From Oxyruncus cristatus (taxonomy: Eukaryota; Chordata; Aves; Passeriformes; Cotingidae): DNA of 64,000 bases. The stretch spans positions 124,001 through 188,000 of the forward strand of contig VXAY01002121.1 in assembly GCA_013399855.1 (NCBI GenBank), read 5' to 3'. The notes beneath the pieces are model-generated. The model saw only the letters and a program-made list of their open reading frames with translations. It made no database searches and was not told the DNA's origin. Numbering within the stretch: position 1 is the stretch's first letter; every line of letters begins with the position of its first letter. This document shows, piece by piece, positions 1-12,227 of the stretch. A program made the position numbers and the translations under genes.

Positions 1-1404
1 AAAAAATAGAATATTTCATACTTAGGTTTTATGCATCTCCAAATAAACAAACATCTTAAAGATGCCTAGTTTTCAGAAGCCAGAGGACTGTCTATTTTCC
101 ATTGGAAAATGAGACTGCTTAAGGCATCTTAGTCTAGGCCCCTTAGGGCTTCTCTATTTGTATAAGTAAAAATCAAAACAGTAGAACTCACTAGGAAAAT
201 TAGGAATGTCTAGAGAAAATGTTAATATTAGAGACTCAGCTAATCTAAAATGTTATCAGCCCACAAGATGTGACAGCTTATGTAAGCTGGGAGTCTTTCC
301 TTTTATCTTTGTGAAACCAACACTTTGAAGGCAGTTTAATCAAAATATTGCAAGAGCACTGTTTCAGCAGTGAGCATAAATTAAAATTTGGCCAAAAAGA
401 AAAGTTGGGGAATAACCTGTTGCAAGCTGAGATTGTAGACAACTACTAAAAAAATCATCAATCAAGTTATAAAAGTTTATATTTATTTTTTCAGAAGTCA
501 TTAACTGAAAAGTAGTAACATTGAATTTTAAAAAATTGCTGAAGGAAACCTCAAGGAATAAAGTAAGAGGCAAACAAAAGAAGCTTTTTTTTCCCTTTAT
601 GACTGACTGAGTTTTATAACAAATATGTTATAAATGTTAACATATAAAAAACCATAATGTTATTTGATACAACATTATGTAGCTTCCACAGGTTCATGCA
701 GGCTCTTCCCTATGAACCCCACCAACAGGGCTGAGGGATTGTACAAGGTTTACACTGTGATAACATCTGCTTCCTCCTCTTACACCTCAATATCTGCTTG
801 CTTCCTTTTTCACCCAAAAATCCTCAAGAAACTGGTTACTCAGACATGGTCCCGAGAGATAAAGGTCTTGCCATAATGGAAGACTCTTTTTAGCTAAAAT
901 AGTGTAAACCTGCTTGATTCCCTTCACTGCAAACTTTCCAACAACAGCTCTGGAGTAGCTACATGGCTCAGGGAATGAGAGAAGCTGGTGCACCCAACTG
1001 GTGGTGACTTTGGGCTCTTCCTCCCTGTTGGCTTTTCAATGCTATCCATGACATGATCATCAGTTCATCCACAGCTGGGCACTTCACCAGCCCAAAGGAA
1101 CAAAAGCAGGAAGGCTCATCAGAGATGAATCAGGATTGCATGGTCACCAGGAGCCCAAACTCTTCTGAGAGTTCTCTCTCCAAGCACATTGGTTCACTGC
1201 CAGAACTTCTCCCCTCCACGCCCTTCGGTTGACCCCAGGGCACTCTGTCTCAGGTGCAGTCAGTTCAAATATTCCAGAAACATTAAAGTTCCAAAGAAGA
1301 GTTTTGTACCTATGTATAAGTTATTAATTTTAAGTATAGTTAATTACAAAGGACATTAGCCTTGCTTCCCTTAGCTGCTGGACTTAAAGGGAGCTGATGG
1401 AACA
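1..1404. other. Unique AT-rich DNA, no gene recognised
   Basis: I see no repeat tail, splice-bounded open frame or RNA gene here. The short open frames at 364-573 (-), 664-876 (+) and 787-993 (-) overlap on opposite strands, have no recognisable motifs and are of the length expected by chance. Composition is AT-rich with few CpG dinucleotides, as in avian intergenic or intronic DNA. Confidence 0.6.
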
Positions 1405-1706
1405 AATGGAAAGTGACTTTTTACATGGGCAGATAGGACAAGGTTTTAAACTAGAAGTGGTGAGATTTAGAATAGTTGTTAGGAGAAAGTTCTTTACTCA
1501 GAGGTTGGTGAGGCACTGGAATGGGCTGCCACAAGAAGTTGCAGACTCCCCATCCCTGGAAGTATTCAAGGCCAGGCTGGATGGGGCTTTGAGTAAGCTG
1601 GTCTTGTGGAAGGTGTCCCTACCTGTGACAGGTGGTTTGGAAGTAGATGATATTTCAGATCCCTTCCAGCCCAAACCGTTCCATTATTGATTCTGTGACT
1701 CTATGG
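1405..1706 (+). mobile_element. CR1 LINE 3' end (sense)
   Basis: This is a truncated CR1 non-LTR retrotransposon 3' end. The + strand translation around 1494-1610 gives the conserved CR1 ORF2 C-terminus (FFTQRLVRHWNGLPQE, then SPSLEVFKARLDGAL). After it come the 3' UTR signature (ggaaggtgtccct) and a tail ending in gattctgtgactctatgg. The open frame at 1397-1690 is this fragment and not a host gene. Like most CR1 copies it is strongly 5'-truncated, so it cannot move. Confidence 0.93.
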
Positions 1707-4700
1707 AGGAAGAGATGCAACATAATTACAGGTATTACTCAGTTTCCCTTTCCTATATCCAGCAACTATACAAGCTTTTTAAGGCTCATTGAGTAAAGGT
1801 GGCAAGGAATCAGAAAAAATTCGGGGTTGGTACTCCCAAGGACTGACAAGATCCTGAAAGGTGTAGGAGAAAGACTGGACCTTGAGTTTTGCAGTGCAAC
1901 TGTGAGTTCTGAAGCATTCAAGCTTCTATCTCTCCTTCAGTTCATGGGGAACTGTGGGTCTAGAGATCTGCAGGATAGAAAGCTTGGAATCATGGATTTC
2001 TAGGATAAATACTGGGAGAGGGATACTTTCACAGCAAGCTATTAAATCAAAATTTTTTGGAGAAAATTTCTACTTTCAGCTATCAGTGTTCATGACTAAG
2101 AATGGGGAAAGATGCAAATGGGGGACCTAGTGTTGTTTAGAAGTCTCCCTGAACCCTTCTTGGAGCTCAACAGATTTTCATGAACTTTTACCATTAAAGT
2201 TTGAGCTGTACAATGTGTCTGAACATGTATGTGGAATAAAGGTAGGAGTTTTCATTGGTTTAAGTTAGTTATAACAAAAATGATGGCAAATGAATGATGG
2301 CAAATGCATGCTAGCATGTAACATGAAGGCCAGACAGGCTTCTCTCAGCCTTCTCTGTGTACGTATAACATTTCCTGTTTCCTTCTGACATTTTAAATAA
2401 TCAAAGAACATAAATTGTCTTCCTACCCATTACCTTCAGTACAGAACAAGGAATTTTCAATGGCCTAAACTGCATTACCGTTCTGTTATACCCTTTACCG
2501 CTTCCTCCCTCTGTGTTACTCTCTTTCCTCTTGGTGCTTTGAGATACTTTTAACCAATTATATTGAATTCAGAAGTAATCATATAGTTTGGTGAAAATGC
2601 AATTATAAAACAATCTCATTGTACTTGTGCTATTTTATTCTGAATTTAGCAAATAAATATCCACACATCCTTTGGGTCATGATGCTATGTGTGATCACGG
2701 CACTTTTCTCTCAGAGTTTCTACAGCTCACAACAGACTCCAAATCTTAATTTAAAACAAAATCATGCTCATATAGCCTTGGGAAATATCTTTTCTAACTG
2801 TGAAAAATTGTACTTATTAAAACATTGATTAGATTATAGCCCAAAGACATATATAGCATATATTTTCCAACGGGTATCTACGTAGAGACTGAAACATCAG
2901 ACACCACTGTAAACTCAGGATGTCAAGCTCGTCTCAGTATGAGTAGCCTCTCTAGCTGTGTATATGTCTGCATTTGAACTGTATGGCCCAGTGTACATCT
3001 GAACTTCTTTATAGTCATAGACAGAACAGGCACTTAAATTACAAGTTTCATCTGTCTTATTATGGATGTCTACCTCAGGATGAGTTAAGTGCCCGTTTCT
3101 CTCCCAGGTCTCTAAGAGTCAAAAAACCCTCTACCTAGTTCAGGCATAGACAATCACTTTGTAGGCACCTGAAATTAGGTGAGTGGAAACCTGCCTGAGG
3201 TGCCTAAAAGGATGAATGAATTTTTCTTTATGGCCTCTGTTCTTCAGGAGAAAATTGTTATCCCTGGTATAGAATAATATTAGATTTCGTACATGGAGAA
3301 TACAGATATAAAGAATTAAAGGTTCAGTTCCAGAGGTACTGAAGTTCTGATACTCTACTTTCTGTGAAGGAAAATCACACGGGAAAGTGCTTCACAGAGA
3401 TCTATGGGATATCTAAGATCTGATTGCCCAGAAACAGCCTAAAAACTAAACTAAAGCCTTGCCTTGACCTCACACTCTACAACTCAGTACACTATTTTAA
3501 CAATATGAAGTACAACATGTGATGATCAGCATGCAATGAGCTGGGAACTAAAACTGAGTAGAAGTAAATTTTAATAAATGTACATGAAAAACAAGTCTTG
3601 ACTTTTCCATATTCAATGTTAAAATCAGTTGTTGCCATTGAGGAATGTGATCTTGAAACTGCAACAAGTAGTTCTATAAAAAGGTTGTCTCAGTGGTTAG
3701 TGATGGTCAAAAAGTTAATTGCAAAAGTAATTAAGAATTATTAGGAAAATAATTTAAAAAGCAATAAAAAAGACCTAAATCCCACCATGAAGCACAGTGG
3801 AGTTACCCTTCATACAACATGCAGTAAATGATTTCACTGTGTGTGTTCGATTCATAAAGCTCTTAATGGTTCACAAATTTTGATTGGATACCTCAGACAC
3901 ACAGTATTGTTTCTTTCTTTGATGGAAAAAGAATAAAGGAGGAAGATTGCAACATGAAAATGCATGATGTTACATGGAAAATTAATTTGCATATCAATGT
4001 AAGTTAAAAATGCTTGCTAGTCTTTCTCTTAATTTCTCCTTGAACATCAGGACAATAATGGTGAAAATAGTAATTAATATTAGCAGACACTGTTCAGTGT
4101 TGCGTTTAACCGATATTCTAAAAACCTTTCTCTTGTCAACTGCCTGTATATTAATACTGGATATAATTTTTTAAGTCTTTCAGTGCTATGGTACATCGTT
4201 CTGTTTTCCTTCATTTTAAGGATTTTTTGACTTTGGATTACTCTAAGGAAACGGTGTAAGATTCTCAGGTATTGTAAATTTATACAGCATTGCTGGATTC
4301 ATTTGTAATTGACCAACAGGCACTACTGAGAATCTGGCTAGGCATTTATATTAATTTCTCTTATTTTGTCAAAAATTTTATACTCGTATCTGTAAACATG
4401 GCATTGTCACAAAGAAAATGATGTAATCTTGTTCCTTGTCTGGATCCAAAGAACTGTTTTGTCTCAGGTTGCTATTTTACTAAGATGAGGGAATCATGCA
4501 CTACATCACAGGGATCTTCTGTGCAGCTTCTATATCAACCACAGCTGTAGCTTACTGTGCTGTTATTTGGACACCCCAAACGAGGACTTTCCATGGTCAT
4601 GTCAGAATATGAAGAATACAGTCCCCAAAATCAATAAAGAAGGAGCAAGTCACTTCTGGTTATTGACATTGTCTGGTGGATTCCCATGGGGAAGTCAGGA

Positions 4701-5675
4701 GCACTTCAGCATCCATTTGACCTAGAGAATTATTTCTTCTCAGCTGTGAATGAGATAAGAGCTCTAGCCAATGCTTTGGCAGGTCTTTTTTAAAATGCAC
4801 ACTGAAAATATTTCAATGCTTTTCACTTGTATTTCTCCTTCCTTTCCTGGGGCCAATGCTTTCCTGGCTCCAAGCCTAGGTCAGACTGTGGGGTTTCCTC
4901 TAAAGCAGATGCATATGTGGGTTTCCTCCAGCAACAACCAAGCAGAAGGAGTGGGATGTAAACTTCAATATGTGCTAGAATATACTCACATGGAGTCAGC
5001 TGTAAACCCAAATGATGAGTTATGGCAGCGGTGCATGTCCTTGTCTCAACAGGGAGCTCCCATGATCAGGTTGTACATAACACATGAGCACTGTGGAGTA
5101 CCCACTGTGAGCCATGTCACAGCATTCACCATGCCAAAGGAGTAACAGCACGGAATCCTTTTACTTCCATAAAATGTTCAGAGTTAAAACTCGTAATTTT
5201 GGTACCATTACATTTTATGCAGAAGTCATAAAAATTTCATCATTTCATACTTACATGCTAATGGTTGGTAATACTGCACATAGCTGTAAAAATAAAATGA
5301 AATAACACCTAATCCACAAACTGGATGAATGATAATCACATTTTAATATTACAAAACAGCACAGGAATGATGTTAGGTATTTGTCCAGCTTTAAATAGGT
5401 CTTTACAACATAAAAAAAGATAATATATAAAATACAAAAAGATAATGTCTAAAAAAGATGTGTGAGTGCATTAGAGAGATCAGAATAAAAAAAAGACATT
5501 AAGTATCTACATTTATTAGAAAAACTATAATGAATAAAAAAAATAAAACTCTTAAGCTTAAATTTAAGTGTGAGTTTAAGTTGCTTTGCTGAACTAGGGG
5601 TTTAATAACTAATTTTGAGGAAACTCATGATTGTCTGGATACTCATAACTTGGTACTGAAAAACATTAGTAATTA
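1707..5675. other. Unique AT-rich DNA, no gene recognised
   Basis: There is no repeat family that I recognise across these 4 kb. Open frames at 2619-2828 (+), 4771-5145 (+) and 5114-5305 (+) lack family motifs. The 124-codon one has no convincing splice or promoter context and is within the range expected by chance. A small tandem duplication and palindrome at 2279-2318 is listed separately. Confidence 0.55.
2279..2318. repeat. 14-bp tandem duplication abutting a 12-bp palindrome
   Basis: The unit AATGATGGCAAATG occurs twice in perfect tandem (2279-2292 and 2293-2306). It is followed without a gap by the perfect palindrome CATGCTAGCATG (2307-2318). Perfect identity of the two units suggests a recent local duplication or replication slippage. 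Confidence 0.9.
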
Positions 5676-5985
5676 ACAGAATCATAGAATTGTTTGGGTT
5701 GGAAGGGACCCTTAAGAGGCACCTACTTCAACCACCCAGCAGTGAGAGGTCATCAAGTAGATCAGATTGCTCAGAGCTTCACCCAACCTGATTTTAAATG
5801 TTTCCAGGAACTGAACATCTGCCACGTCTCTGTGCCAGTGTTTCACAACTCTGATCACAAAAATATTTCTTCCTCATATCAAATCTGAATTTATCCTCTT
5901 TTAGTTTTAAACCACTGACCATTGCTGTTCTCTTCCGGCTTTTTTTGTTTCAAAACCTACCTTATCACTTTCCAGCAGAATGGCA
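5676..5985 (-). mobile_element. CR1 LINE 3' end (antisense)
   Basis: The block begins with the complement of a CR1 tail (acagaatcatagaattg). It continues with the antisense 3' UTR signature ggttggaagggaccc and the complement of the ORF2 end (ttcttcctcatatcaaatct, 5868-5887). The open frame at 5694-5888 is antisense CR1. The 5' boundary near 5985 is blurred by divergence. Confidence 0.9.
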
Positions 5986-6051
5986 GACTAATGTCTGACG
6001 TTTTTAAATATGTTGACAAAGGACACAGGAATAGAAAATTAGCAGACATTT

Positions 6052-6795
6052 CATAGAATCATAAAACATAGAAGGGGAGGATCGTCTGGAGGTCTCTGTC
6101 CTTCGTAGCAGGGCCATCTATGAGATTTGACCAGGTGGCTTAGGGCTTTGCCAGACAGGTCTAGAAAAGTTCTAAGGACAACCTGACCCAGAGCCTGGCT
6201 GTCCTCATTTCTGCTGAACCTCTCTTTGCCTGGTACCCACGGTTTCTTGTACTCCCACTATGCTCATGAACCTGACTTTGTCTGGTTGTAGGTGTGGGCG
6301 GGATGCTGCCACATCCTCCTGAAGCTGCCTCTTCTCCATGCCAAACAAGGCAGCATCTTCTGAATGTCAATTACTCCAGTTCCTTCTTTCTCCCACCTCC
6401 CTCATTGGTGGCCCACCACTGAACCACACCAGTTTACTGATGCCTTTCTCTTTCCCAGAAGTGGATGCAGTATTGTAGCTATGGGCTAATGAGTGTCCTT
6501 TAGAGAGGAATAGTCACTTTCCTCCAACTTCTATCTCTGCTCCTGCATCAGCAATACAGAACATTTTGCTGAGAGAGTGTGCTCTTATTTACCTATTTGC
6601 CCACCAGAACGTCCAAGTCTTTCTCAGCAGAGCTGCTCCCCAGCTGTGCAGTGGTAACTCATATAAGGTGCAGAATTTTGCATTTTTTCCTCCATTGAAT
6701 TTCATGAAATTCCCATTAGCCCTGTACTACAAACCTCTCTAGATTCCTCTGAGTGGCAGCCTTGCCCTTAATCCCAGTGACTGGTCCCCAATTTG
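6052..6795 (-). mobile_element. Old, divergent CR1 LINE fragment (antisense)
   Basis: The block starts with a degraded CR1 tail complement (tcatagaatcataaaac). Further in it matches what I remember of the complement of CR1 ORF2: a 'variable cttctcagcagagctgct' stretch near 6622-6640, and the block around 6685-6718 that reads gcagaattttgcatt and gaatttcatgaaattcc. The middle (6180-6450) is much diverged. It is older than the neighbouring copies because no frame longer than about 70 codons survives. The small open frame at 6161-6370 is therefore not a gene. Confidence 0.78.
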
Positions 6796-7790
6796 AAGAA
6801 AAAACTCATACTAATGGTACATTAGAACATTTGTGACATTGATTTTTTCGGTACAGTTTTCAACAAAAATAAAAATAGACCTATAATATTATTTACTATT
6901 TCTTGTCAGAAAAGTTATTTGACATCGTTCCATACAAAGCAGCATCTTTTAAACGAAGTAAAAAGTTCTTAGGTGAGGTGTTACAGAATTCCTGGTTTCA
7001 GAAGGCTTGCATTTTGGTTCAAGCCCTCTCAGCTCACTAGCTGAGCGTGGCTTAAAAGCAATAGGTAGAGACTATTGCTCGGTGTAACTCCAGAAATATA
7101 TTTTTAACAGCACCAAAAAAAAGGAAAAAAAAGGTTTCAAGAAAAACTACGCTGCCTCTCTCCTGCAGCCACTGCTGAAGCGAACAGTGAATAAAAGAGA
7201 AGAAAACAAAGCATCACAAAGGAAAAATCAGCTCCTCTTATGTCTTCATCGTAGCTGACTAAAGTTGGATTTCAAAGTACTTTTCAAGCTGTTTGGATAC
7301 ACATCAACTTGTAAGGGTAAAGGGAAGAAAAAAGGAAAGGAAAGAAGCTCACTAGCTTTTCAGCCCTGAGCGCCAGTGAATTATATTTTTCACCCATGTT
7401 TCTTTGCAAGTCTGCTCTCTCTTTTTTGTGCAGTTTTATTTATGTGGCAAAGTATTAACTCAGCAGTAAGCTAACAGCCACATGGAGTTATGAGAGGACA
7501 CATTTGACTTTTCTGCTGAAACACAATATTCTTTATGAAACAATAGTTTGTACAGAGGAAATAATGATTCCTAGGAGACCAAATGTCTCAGGGGGCTGGG
7601 ATGTGCAACAGGGCTTTCAATTTCTACCTCAGCACTTTGCAAGTCGACGGGATTAGTAATGACCTGAAATTTCCATCTCACGCCACAGCGGTTCCTCATG
7701 CTTTGCCATTTTTAAGGGACCATTGGGAATGGACTGTTGCTTCTCATTTAGGGAACAGAAGGGAAAATCAGATTTCCCCCCCTCTTGTTA
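6796..7790. other. Unique DNA between two CR1 copies
   Basis: There is no gene or repeat that I recognise. The stretch is purine-rich around 7100-7360 and contains a compact inverted repeat at 7057-7079 (listed separately). The open frame at 7583-7801 runs into the next CR1 tail and has no recognisable motif. Confidence 0.55.
7057..7079. repeat. 8-bp perfect inverted repeat (hairpin)
   Basis: AGCAATAG and CTATTGCT form perfect 8-bp arms around a 7-base loop (gtagaga). A second small inverted repeat, GCTCA-CTAGC-TGAGC, lies just upstream around 7032-7046. The stem is too short for a microRNA precursor. Confidence 0.85.
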
Positions 7791-8858
7791 CAGAATCGTA
7801 GAATTTTTAAGCTTTTAAAAGACCTCTAAGATCATTGAGTGCAATCATTAACCCAGCACTGCCAGGGCCATCACTAAACTGTGTCCCCAACTCCACATCT
7901 ACTTCTACTTGTCTTTGAAATACTTCTGGGGATGGTGACTCCAACACTGCCCTGGGAACCCTGTTCAAGTGCTTAAAAGTGCTTTTGGTGAAGAAATTAT
8001 TCCTAATATCCAATCTAAGCATTCCCTGGTGCAAATTGAGATGACTTCCTCTTGCCCTGTCCCTTGTTTCATGGGAGAAGAGACCAACTCCCACTTGGCT
8101 GCACCCTCCTTCCAGGTATTTGTAAAGGGTGAGAAGGTGCCCCCTGTTCCTTCTATTCTCCAGGTTTAAAACCTCCAGCTCCCTCAGCTGCTTCTCATAG
8201 GAATTATGATCCAGACCCTTCCCCAGCTCTGTTGCCCTTCTCTGAACACACTCCAGCACCTCAATGTCTTTCTTGTCATGAGGGACCCAAAACTGAACAC
8301 AGTATTTGAGGTGTGGCCTCACCAGTGCTGAGCACAGGAGGACGATCACCGCCCTGGTCCTGCTGGCCACACTATTGCTGATACAAACTTGGATACCACT
8401 GGTTTTCTTGGCCACCTGGTCACACTGCTGGGTCATGTCCAGCCTCTGTTGACCAGTACTCCAGGTCATTTTCCGCCAGGCAGCATTCCAGCCACTCTTC
8501 CCCCAGCCTGTAGTGTTACCTGGGGTTGTCCTGAGCCAAGAGCAAGACCTGGCTACACCTTGTTGCACCTCATACCGTTGGCCTTGGACCACTGATCCAA
8601 CCTGTCCAGATCCCTCTGCAGAAGGTTCCTACCCTCCTGCAGACCAACAGTCCCTCCCAGCAGCTTACTGAGAGTGCACTCGATCCCCTTGTCCAGATCG
8701 TTGATAAAGACGTCGAACAGAACTGGCTCCAGCTCCCTGGGGAACACCACTTGTGACCAGTCACTGGCTGGATTTCATTCCATTCACCACCACTCCTTGG
8801 ACTCAGCCACCTGGCCATTGTTTTACCCAGTGAAGAGTACACCCATCCAAGTGGCTGT
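7791..8858 (-). mobile_element. CR1 LINE, about 1.07 kb 3' part (antisense)
   Basis: This is the longest CR1 copy in the window. Read on the - strand from 8858 it covers the reverse-transcriptase region (SGVPQ-like, then [20 protein letters not shown]), the ORF2 C-terminal region and the 3' UTR, and ends in a tail complement at 7791-7805 (cagaatcgtagaatt). The 5' truncation at about 8858 is typical of CR1. Three antisense CR1 copies lie within 5.7-8.9 kb, which could reflect preferred insertion or chance. Confidence 0.95.
7807..8842 (-). pseudogene. Decayed CR1 ORF2 reverse-transcriptase C-terminal half
   Basis: In intact CR1, ORF2 encodes an endonuclease-reverse transcriptase that copies CR1 RNA at the target site. 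Only the C-terminal part remains here. A 261-codon frame (8592-7807) shows family blocks from residue 51 on: TQQCDQVAKK, SALVRPHLKYCVQFWVPH (88-105), VQRRATELGKGLDHNSYEKQ, EKQLRELEVLNLENRR and the ending RLDIRNNFFTKSTFKHLNRV. Upstream, the RT block [19 protein letters not shown] lies in a different frame (8750-8553). A family-like piece (RLGEEWLECC, about 8470-8509) lies in a third frame, so at least two frameshifts separate them. The xADD catalytic motif expected after CTLSK is absent: the sequence goes straight from CTLSK to LLGGTV. The copy is inactive. Confidence 0.88.
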
Positions 8859-10733
8859 AAAAATTAAAAGCCTTTCTTTCACTGCAGTTTAAACCCTTGA
8901 GTCCCTGAGGAGAATCTCTGAATGCTCTCATGAGGCCATTTGGGCTGTTCTCCTGCAGAACCATGTCCTGACCATGACATTATTAGATGCTTCACCCACC
9001 AGTTTCCCAGTGTTACAAAAGACAGTATGAAGAAGCAAGCCTAAGGTCATTCAGCAAAGCTATTAACATAGTCAAAATAGGCCTGTTACTGGCAGAACAT
9101 GAGGTTTGTTATCATCAGAATTGGCTGAAGTGATAAATCCTGAATCCTGCAAAGGACTTTTAGTAAAAATTGTGTATGAACTTAACAGCAATGAACTATT
9201 CAAAACCATCCATCTGTCTGGACTGTCCATGTGTGCAGTATCTTGTGATAGTTTGAGATGTTTTATAGAGGATACATAGAGCAGTACTTTAGAAAAATGT
9301 GAAGAGTGTCTGTAACCTGCAAGTAACCTTGTGTCAGGTGGTCTGTTTACCAGCTGTAGTACAGAAAGGACTTTTTGGCTTAGTCTCACAGTGTTCCTGT
9401 TATATTTAGCTGCAACAGGAGCTTAAATTTAGTTATTCAGCAGGGAAACATTTGGTATAAGCTCCTTTTGTAATCCATGGAGAGGCAGAGAGTTATTCCA
9501 GAGTATGTATCTTAATCTAAAATAAATGTTCACAGTGAGCATGTTCATTTGCCCTCTGGAAGCAGTTTCCCCTTTCCATTTCCTAAAGAAAGAGTACAGA
9601 CAACTGGCACAGACAAAACAAAAAGCTTTTTCATAGTTTCTATGAAATGAGATGAAACTCACTCATACTTCTCAAAACTTGCATTGTGGCATTGAGGTCC
9701 CTTCTGACTTACAGAGCCATCTCAAAGGAAATTCAAGGCAAACTGGTCTTTCAGAGACAATGTTGACTGGACTCAATGGTGTAAGACCAAAATGCAAAAA
9801 TGCATTTTTCATCTGTGTAAAGGAAAGGAAATACACCAGACAAATGGAATTAATAACGGACAAAAAGCGGACAAACATCTGCAAAGCAGAATGGAATAAA
9901 TGCAGGGAAGGGTCATGAAACCTCAGGTGGTTTTCAGTACCTCTGAATATCCAGAACTCATTGCTGCAGCACAGATTTTCTCACTGTAAAACACATCTTT
10001 CTGCATAACAGAGAACAACCTGTTGCTCCAAGACCTGGGTGTCTAAGTCCTGTAAAAGGCACCTGTAATTTTGGTTGAGGAATCCAAGCCTTATTGACTG
10101 TTTCTTGAGTTTCCCAAACTTTTGTGAACAAACCTGTACCAGTAACAAGATGGGAATGTGGAACACCCTTTCAGTAACTGGCAACCTGGAGCAGTTGCTA
10201 GGAAGCTGTTTATTCCCCAGCGCTCTGGGAAAATCACAGCCTTTGTAAAGGTGAGGCAGCCCCACAAAACCATGTTTCATTTAAGTTTTGCTAAGCAAAA
10301 ATCCACCTTTTTAATAGCCTCCTCAAGGTCTTTCTAAACCTCTATGCTTAAAGGTTTTCCTTTCACCCCATCCACTTCTTTCTCCAACGTTGGTATAAAT
10401 TTTTCTTAATATCAAACTTGCCTGGTAGCTACAAAGAACACATTTCACAAAAAGATTTTGAAATAGGGGAGGAGAAGAGTTGAAAAGATTTTGTTCTCTT
10501 CCCATCTCTCAGTACCTTTTATTGAGACACCTCTCAGAGAGGACCCCACCTCAGCCTGACGGTGAAACATCTCTTTAGCATTGTAGAAATAGCAGCAGAC
10601 AGATTATATTTCTCCAATAGTGCTTGAATACCTGGCTATAATAGAGCTAAATTTTATCTCTTGTAGTGTCCTGATGTGTATATTGACTTGTTTTCCTTTG
10701 TGCCAAGAACTTTCATGGTGTCTTCATTATCAG
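8859..10733. other. Unique DNA, no gene recognised
   Basis: No repeat family is evident. Several overlapping open frames of 60-105 codons occur on both strands (for example 9072-9389 -, 9652-9918 +, 9981-10280 -) and look like chance. A weak exon-like block occurs at 9715-9780 (+), with acceptor ttctgacttacag and donor GGT/gtaaga. It is open for 22 codons but has no recognised homology. Confidence 0.5.
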
Positions 10734-10842
10734 TGCTTGTGGAACAGGGCAACAGTTCCTTGAACTCAATCCGTGCCTTTGAATTTGTCAGGCACGAGAG
10801 GACAATTGCACGATGCTGTTCTTCAATTTCAAGTGACAGTAG
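10734..10842 (+). other. Candidate coding exon A (unconfirmed)
   Basis: This 109-nt block lies between an acceptor (tcttcattatcag, weak pyrimidine tract) and a near-consensus donor (GTAG/gtacgt). It is open in the frame that starts in phase 1 and ends in phase 2. The peptide includes NSSLNSIRAFEFVRHERTIA followed by RCCSSISSDSR. It has a protein-like composition with higher GC than its surroundings, but I recognise no family. It is phase-compatible with the block at 12228. Such blocks arise by chance in 64 kb, so confidence is low. Confidence 0.2.
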
Positions 10843-12227
10843 GTACGTTCAAACTGTGTGTGTGTGATCTGGATCAGAACCAAAGGGCTTTGTGCTTTTC
10901 TGTCCAACGTTGTCACTACAGTTAGAGAAATCTAAATGCGTCGCAAAGACATTCAAAACGATTAACAATACCCACAGGTAAGTGATAAAAGTCGTTATGT
11001 CCAGGCTCCCTATCTTATCCTGAGGTAATAGCTGCAGGAGCAGATTGCTGACTGAGTTGAAAAGGCAGCAGATTCTCCGTTTGGTATGGCAGGGAGGCAG
11101 AAGGAGCAAAATTCCTCCCTGTCTTCCTGTTCCTTGATTTTCTACCAGTATAAAGAGTCATTTTCAGCAGGATCACAGAGTGCTCCTCCCTGACAGTGTC
11201 CCACATCCTGTTGTGGTCTTTTCTGATGTGGGAAAGAAGAGCTCTTTACCCTCTAGGCTGACATATATATTCCATTTTTGGTTATTTACCTTTGCTGAGG
11301 ACACAGGTCTCATTGTTGCCACTGTTTTCTTTCTCACTGAGATTCAGATCTGGTCTTTTAGTACTTTCCCTTAAAAGTGAAGTGTTCTACCTGTGTCCCA
11401 GCTGGATGCAAAAGCCTATACATTCAATACACTAATAAAGAGAAACAGATTTAGCCTAGATGGTTTGAACTGTCCTTTAGCAACACTTGAATTCCCGGGG
11501 GAATCAATACCTATAAATACTTGGCGCAGGAAGACTTGACATAATTCTGTAACCATATGTCTCTCTTCATAGACCACCCCCAGACCTGAGAAATAAGGTG
11601 CTTGTCTCAGAATGGGTGGACTGGAACCTTCAGGACTATTTCAACTCATGTCAGTCCAAGGTAGATAATGGCACAAACATTAGAACTTCCTCTATTTCTT
11701 ATGATACAGCTCTAGTTTTCAAGGCTGGAGGGACAGTCATGAGCTTCATTCCAAACCAACAGGAACCTTATGATAATAATCCATAATTCCACAGATTTCA
11801 CTGTGATAACTTGTCCCTATCATAAAGTGGTTATTTTGTTATTTCCTGTAAAAAAAGAAGGCACTGTAGGTTTTCAAAATTTAAGAATTCCCTGCCTCCC
11901 CAATTTGTCTTGTCATTGTTAAATCTTATCTCCACTTCTTTGTTTCCACTATTCTTTTTAAAGAATCATAATTGGTATGATTATCCTTGCTATGAGAATA
12001 ATTAGCTAAAGCTTTTTGACACATTAAATGGGGAAGATCACATTTTAAGCAGCAGGCACTGAAACACTAAACAATACAGCTTTGAATAGGACCACAGAGA
12101 AGAGGCTCAGGTGAAACAATTGCTAATTTTAGCAACTTGAACTTTATACCTTTGTAGAAGAAAATTAATCTCACAGTAGTTTTTGGCTGTGAAATAGACA
12201 AAGCACTTTGGCCTCTTTTTAAAACAG
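10843..12227. other. Unique DNA between exon-like blocks
   Basis: I see no repeat. There is a short (TG)n run at 10856-10866. The open frame at 11598-11786 (+) begins just before a weak acceptor (gtgcttgtctcag, AG at about 11609-11610) and has a possible donor after 'cagtccaag', but no recognisable motif. A near-palindrome centred on CCCGGG lies at 11487-11507. Otherwise the stretch is ordinary AT-rich DNA. Confidence 0.45.

Noticed and set aside
4771..5145. 124-codon open frame (+)
   Set aside because: It shows no recognised motif, no good splice sites and an opposite open frame at 4823-5011.
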